Assembly (NCBI GenBank): GCA_958510875.1 | Contig: OY294068.1 | Span: 192,596,315 to 192,660,314, forward strand | Length of the DNA stretch: 64,000 nucleotides | Direction of reading: 5' to 3' | From: Endomychus coccineus | Lineage: Eukaryota > Arthropoda > Insecta > Coleoptera > Endomychidae | In this document: positions 61,440 to 64,000 of the stretch, in pieces | Numbering within the stretch: the first letter of the stretch is position 1 | Layout: the number at the start of each line of letters is the position of its first letter | Notes under the pieces: model-generated | Databases searched by the model: none | Told to the model about the DNA's origin: nothing | Seen by the model: the letters and a program-made list of their open reading frames with translations, nothing else | Program-made: the position numbers and the translations under genes

Positions 61440-62880
61440 CTCATCATATTTAGGGGCTTCAAGACCCTGACGTGTGCCGGGCCCATTGTGACTCCTGCTG
61501 ATAGGAGGCTCGACTGATAAGGGGATTCTAAAGGGTTATGATCTGTATGGATGGTGGCTCAGCTGGAAACTTGTTATCCAAGTGTGTAGGAATGAATAAA
61601 TGAGGTGACTCGGGACACCCCTGACTTGTCCGAGCATATGTATGGCCTGCCTCAGTCTGAAAACCACGATGTGGATCTTCGAAGACATCCCCAAACCGTG
61701 GTTGACATACACCGAGGGTGTCATGAGAAAGAAGGACGACCAAATCAATTCTGGAGCATCTGAGAAAGCTCTACCTAGGTGCTGCCTCGGGAATCACGAA
61801 AAATCCTTCCTGAACATAAAAACTTCGGCAACAAAAGCTGCCTACAGATTTATATCAATAGAACTGTGGAATGCAAATGGTGGTCACACCTCACTACCAA
61901 TCATTGGTGAAATACACACCATCTACTTAATGAGAACGGATGAGATGACACCATCAAACAAATTTGATAAGAAGTATTGTATAAGCATACTCCCAGAGAA
62001 GATTAGTCAAGCAATAACCAATCAGCCTTGCCAAGCAATGGTGAAATCTGGTTCACTGATGGAGCCAAAAACCATGGCCACCGCAAGCGCCCAGATAAAA
62101 GTATTTCTATACCTCTGGGCAAACACGCCACTATAAGGAAAAATGCAAACCCACCCTCAGTATAGGCACAGACAGCAAGGCAGCCCTAGTTGCGCTGGGT
62201 AGCATGAGCATAACATCGAAGCTGCTGGGGAAGTGCATCAATACGCTAAACATTGTTGGCGGAGATGAAGGCAAGATTACTCTATTTTGGGTCCCCGTTT
62301 ACTGGTAAAGGCGAAACGAAACAACCGATGAGCTTGCAAAACTGGGGACTATAGAACCCCTAATAGGCCCAGAATCAGCGATGGGCATTTCGACGAATTA
62401 TATAAAAGAGAAAATCCACTTCTGGGTCAGAGCAAAACACACGGAAGAGTGGAAACAAGTGAATGGTTGCAGGCGGTCGAAAGCACTGATTGGACGGCAC
62501 ATTAGGAAAAACTGGTCTCAGCAAGTAAGGAATATGTTTAAAGCCGATGCCAAACTGCTAATACATATACTGACAGGACACTCTAACTACCCAGGAAGAA
62601 CCTTAGCGATTCGCCTTTGTGCTGGTGGTGCAAACGGGAAAACGAAGCATCAATGCACATTCTGTGCAGATGCGTAACATTGATCCTCAAAACGAGAAGC
62701 ATTCTCGGTAGAGCTATGCGACACTGAGGAAATCTAGAAACTAGATACGGAGATGGTGCTAAACCTCTTCAGGGCATTAACAACCTACCCAGTTGTGACA
62801 GGGAGTTGAGTAGATGACTGTTTGACACGGGGCGCAAAGGGCTTGGGGCTAGGCATTAAGGGACCGCGATGCCCCCTTAA
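61440..62880 (+). mobile_element. R1/LOA-like LINE 3' part: RT end, RNase H, zinc knuckle
   Basis: Pieces: PKPWLTYTEGVMRKK and SATKAAYRFISIELWNANGG (end of RT), GTDSKAALVALGSM (RNase H Asp), TLFWVPVYW then RRNETTDELAKLGT (degraded RNase H C-motif), RKNWSQQVRNMFKADAKLLI, HILTGHSNYPGRTL and, in another frame, SPLCWWCKRENEASMHIL. Stops and frameshifts; relic. Locally GC-richer than the flanks. Confidence 0.8.
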
Positions 62881-62889
62881 TTGATAACA

Positions 62890-64000
62890 ATAATAGCTTA
62901 GACTTACCAGTCGACGCTGCTTGCATGACCAGGCGAGTGATGTGATATTAGCAAGGCTTTTGACTCTCAAATGGTAATATAGAAAGATAAGTATATTTTC
63001 CTTTCGTGGCAACAATTGGTATCACTTAATGCAAAGTGAACTACAAAAACACATCTCGTGTGAAAAGTCAATAGACGAAGCTTTGGTACTCCAGGTAGAA
63101 CAGTGACAACACGTATATTAGTCTCAGCCAAGTGTTTCGCTCTTCTCACGAGCTCGTCAATGGAACAATGTAAGCAATGAAGTCACTGATCAACTATATC
63201 CGGCAGTGATATAACTACCACCTTCAGAAAGATTTGGCGAACCTAGGTAATCAAACACTATCTGCCGGAAAGCAGATGTTCCATAGAGAATGTGATTAAC
63301 AATGCCACGCATTGATAATACAGTTCTTGCGATTAAAAGAATCGACAGAGAGTAGAATAATTAATTAAAATTTCTATTGAATATCAGATATTCACGGGTG
63401 GATTTCTTCAAGCTAAACCTACCTACGAAATCTATATTTTCTGTAGGATACAGGAGTCGAACCGTGTGGTAGTTGAGGGAGAATTTGCCTACCTAGAGGA
63501 TACGTAAGTAGAAACAAAGTGAGATACTATGTTGTGGCCGTTTCTATGGACTGTCCTCTCGACCGCAACCTACTAAACTATGCTCTTTCATAAGACAACC
63601 GCAGACCGCTACTTTTGCCAAACTCGACGAGGCCAGGGCCAGCTTCAAAATTTGTTGGGCCAGAATCAAAGCCTGGCATATCTCAAACGTACCTTAAAAA
63701 GGTATATTATCCCGGACTGAGAGTGGAATACTTCAGTACCGGCAAACCTTACCAAGTTTATTCAACCCTAAAGCGTTCCTTCTGAATCTTCCGAAAGGCA
63801 GCACTAAAATTGCATTTCGAGAACGCGGATTGAAAAAGACTATTATCAAAACCTCGTTTCAATAGGCATTTTAGCACACTCTTTCTATGGAAAGCGGAGG
63901 CTTCTCAAACTTGAACATGTGGAGCTTATATTGTGCCTCATAAGACTAGTTTTTCAATATCATATTATTTTAGTGTCTCCCGTAGAATATGGTAAAAGAT
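62890..64000. other. Unassigned DNA with a partial MITE-family repeat
   Basis: CAGCCAAGTGTTTCGCTCTT then CTCACGAGCTCGTCAATGGA near 63146 matches the repeat at 18260-18300 and the ends at 37870 and 42705. Nothing else recognised. Confidence 0.4.

Noticed and set aside
1..64000. CRISPR array or bacterial operon
   Set aside because: No regularly spaced short repeats with unique spacers, and no prokaryotic gene organisation; genes are spliced and transposons are of animal type.

Overview
This is an AT-rich, intron-rich, transposon-laden stretch of animal nuclear DNA, most likely from an insect. The host genes are split by GT-AG introns. The remaining DNA is mostly decayed arthropod-type mobile elements: APE-type LINEs, RNase H-bearing R1/LOA-like LINEs, Penelope-like elements, mariner/Tc1 relatives, a BEL/Pao fragment, a tRNA-derived SINE and MITEs. 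I saw no bacterial gene organisation, CRISPR array, rRNA or functional tRNA. A beetle-like genome is only a guess.

Two host genes are recognised. On the minus strand, 12 coding exons plus a proposed start-codon exon between 44068 and 11986 join in consistent phase. They give an apparently intact 600-residue nitric-oxide receptor, soluble guanylate cyclase beta-1. The proximal heme ligand falls exactly at His105 and the heme-propionate motif at Tyr135-x-Ser137-x-Arg139. On the plus strand, the last exon of an ankyrin-repeat/SOCS-box (ASB) gene (15600-16489) lies inside the last guanylate cyclase intron. A phase-compatible upstream exon lies at 1-123. If these belong together, the two genes are interlocked tail to tail: each one's terminal exon sits in the other's last intron.

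Layout: 1-12 kb is the ASB intron, with Penelope relics, a Tc1/mariner-like element with about 240-bp inverted repeats, a LINE fragment and a dead mariner. 12-44 kb is the guanylate cyclase gene. Its long introns hold a 266-bp tandem dimer, LINE pieces, a BEL/Pao integrase piece, a SINE, a foldback element and MITEs. 44-55 kb holds LINE fragments, a mariner remnant and one LINE inserted into another. 55.9-59.8 kb holds a Penelope-derived tandem array of three nearly identical 631-bp units, each with a hammerhead-ribozyme-like motif, flanked by a 5'-truncated LINE and more Penelope coding sequence. 60-64 kb is mostly unassigned DNA plus an R1/LOA-like LINE fragment.

The host genes do not form an operon. 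Their relationship is positional (antisense, interleaved), and most other content is selfish DNA in introns and flanks. The most unusual signals are the interlocked gene pair, the ATG-only first coding exon, and the recent tandem amplification of hammerhead-bearing Penelope fragments.
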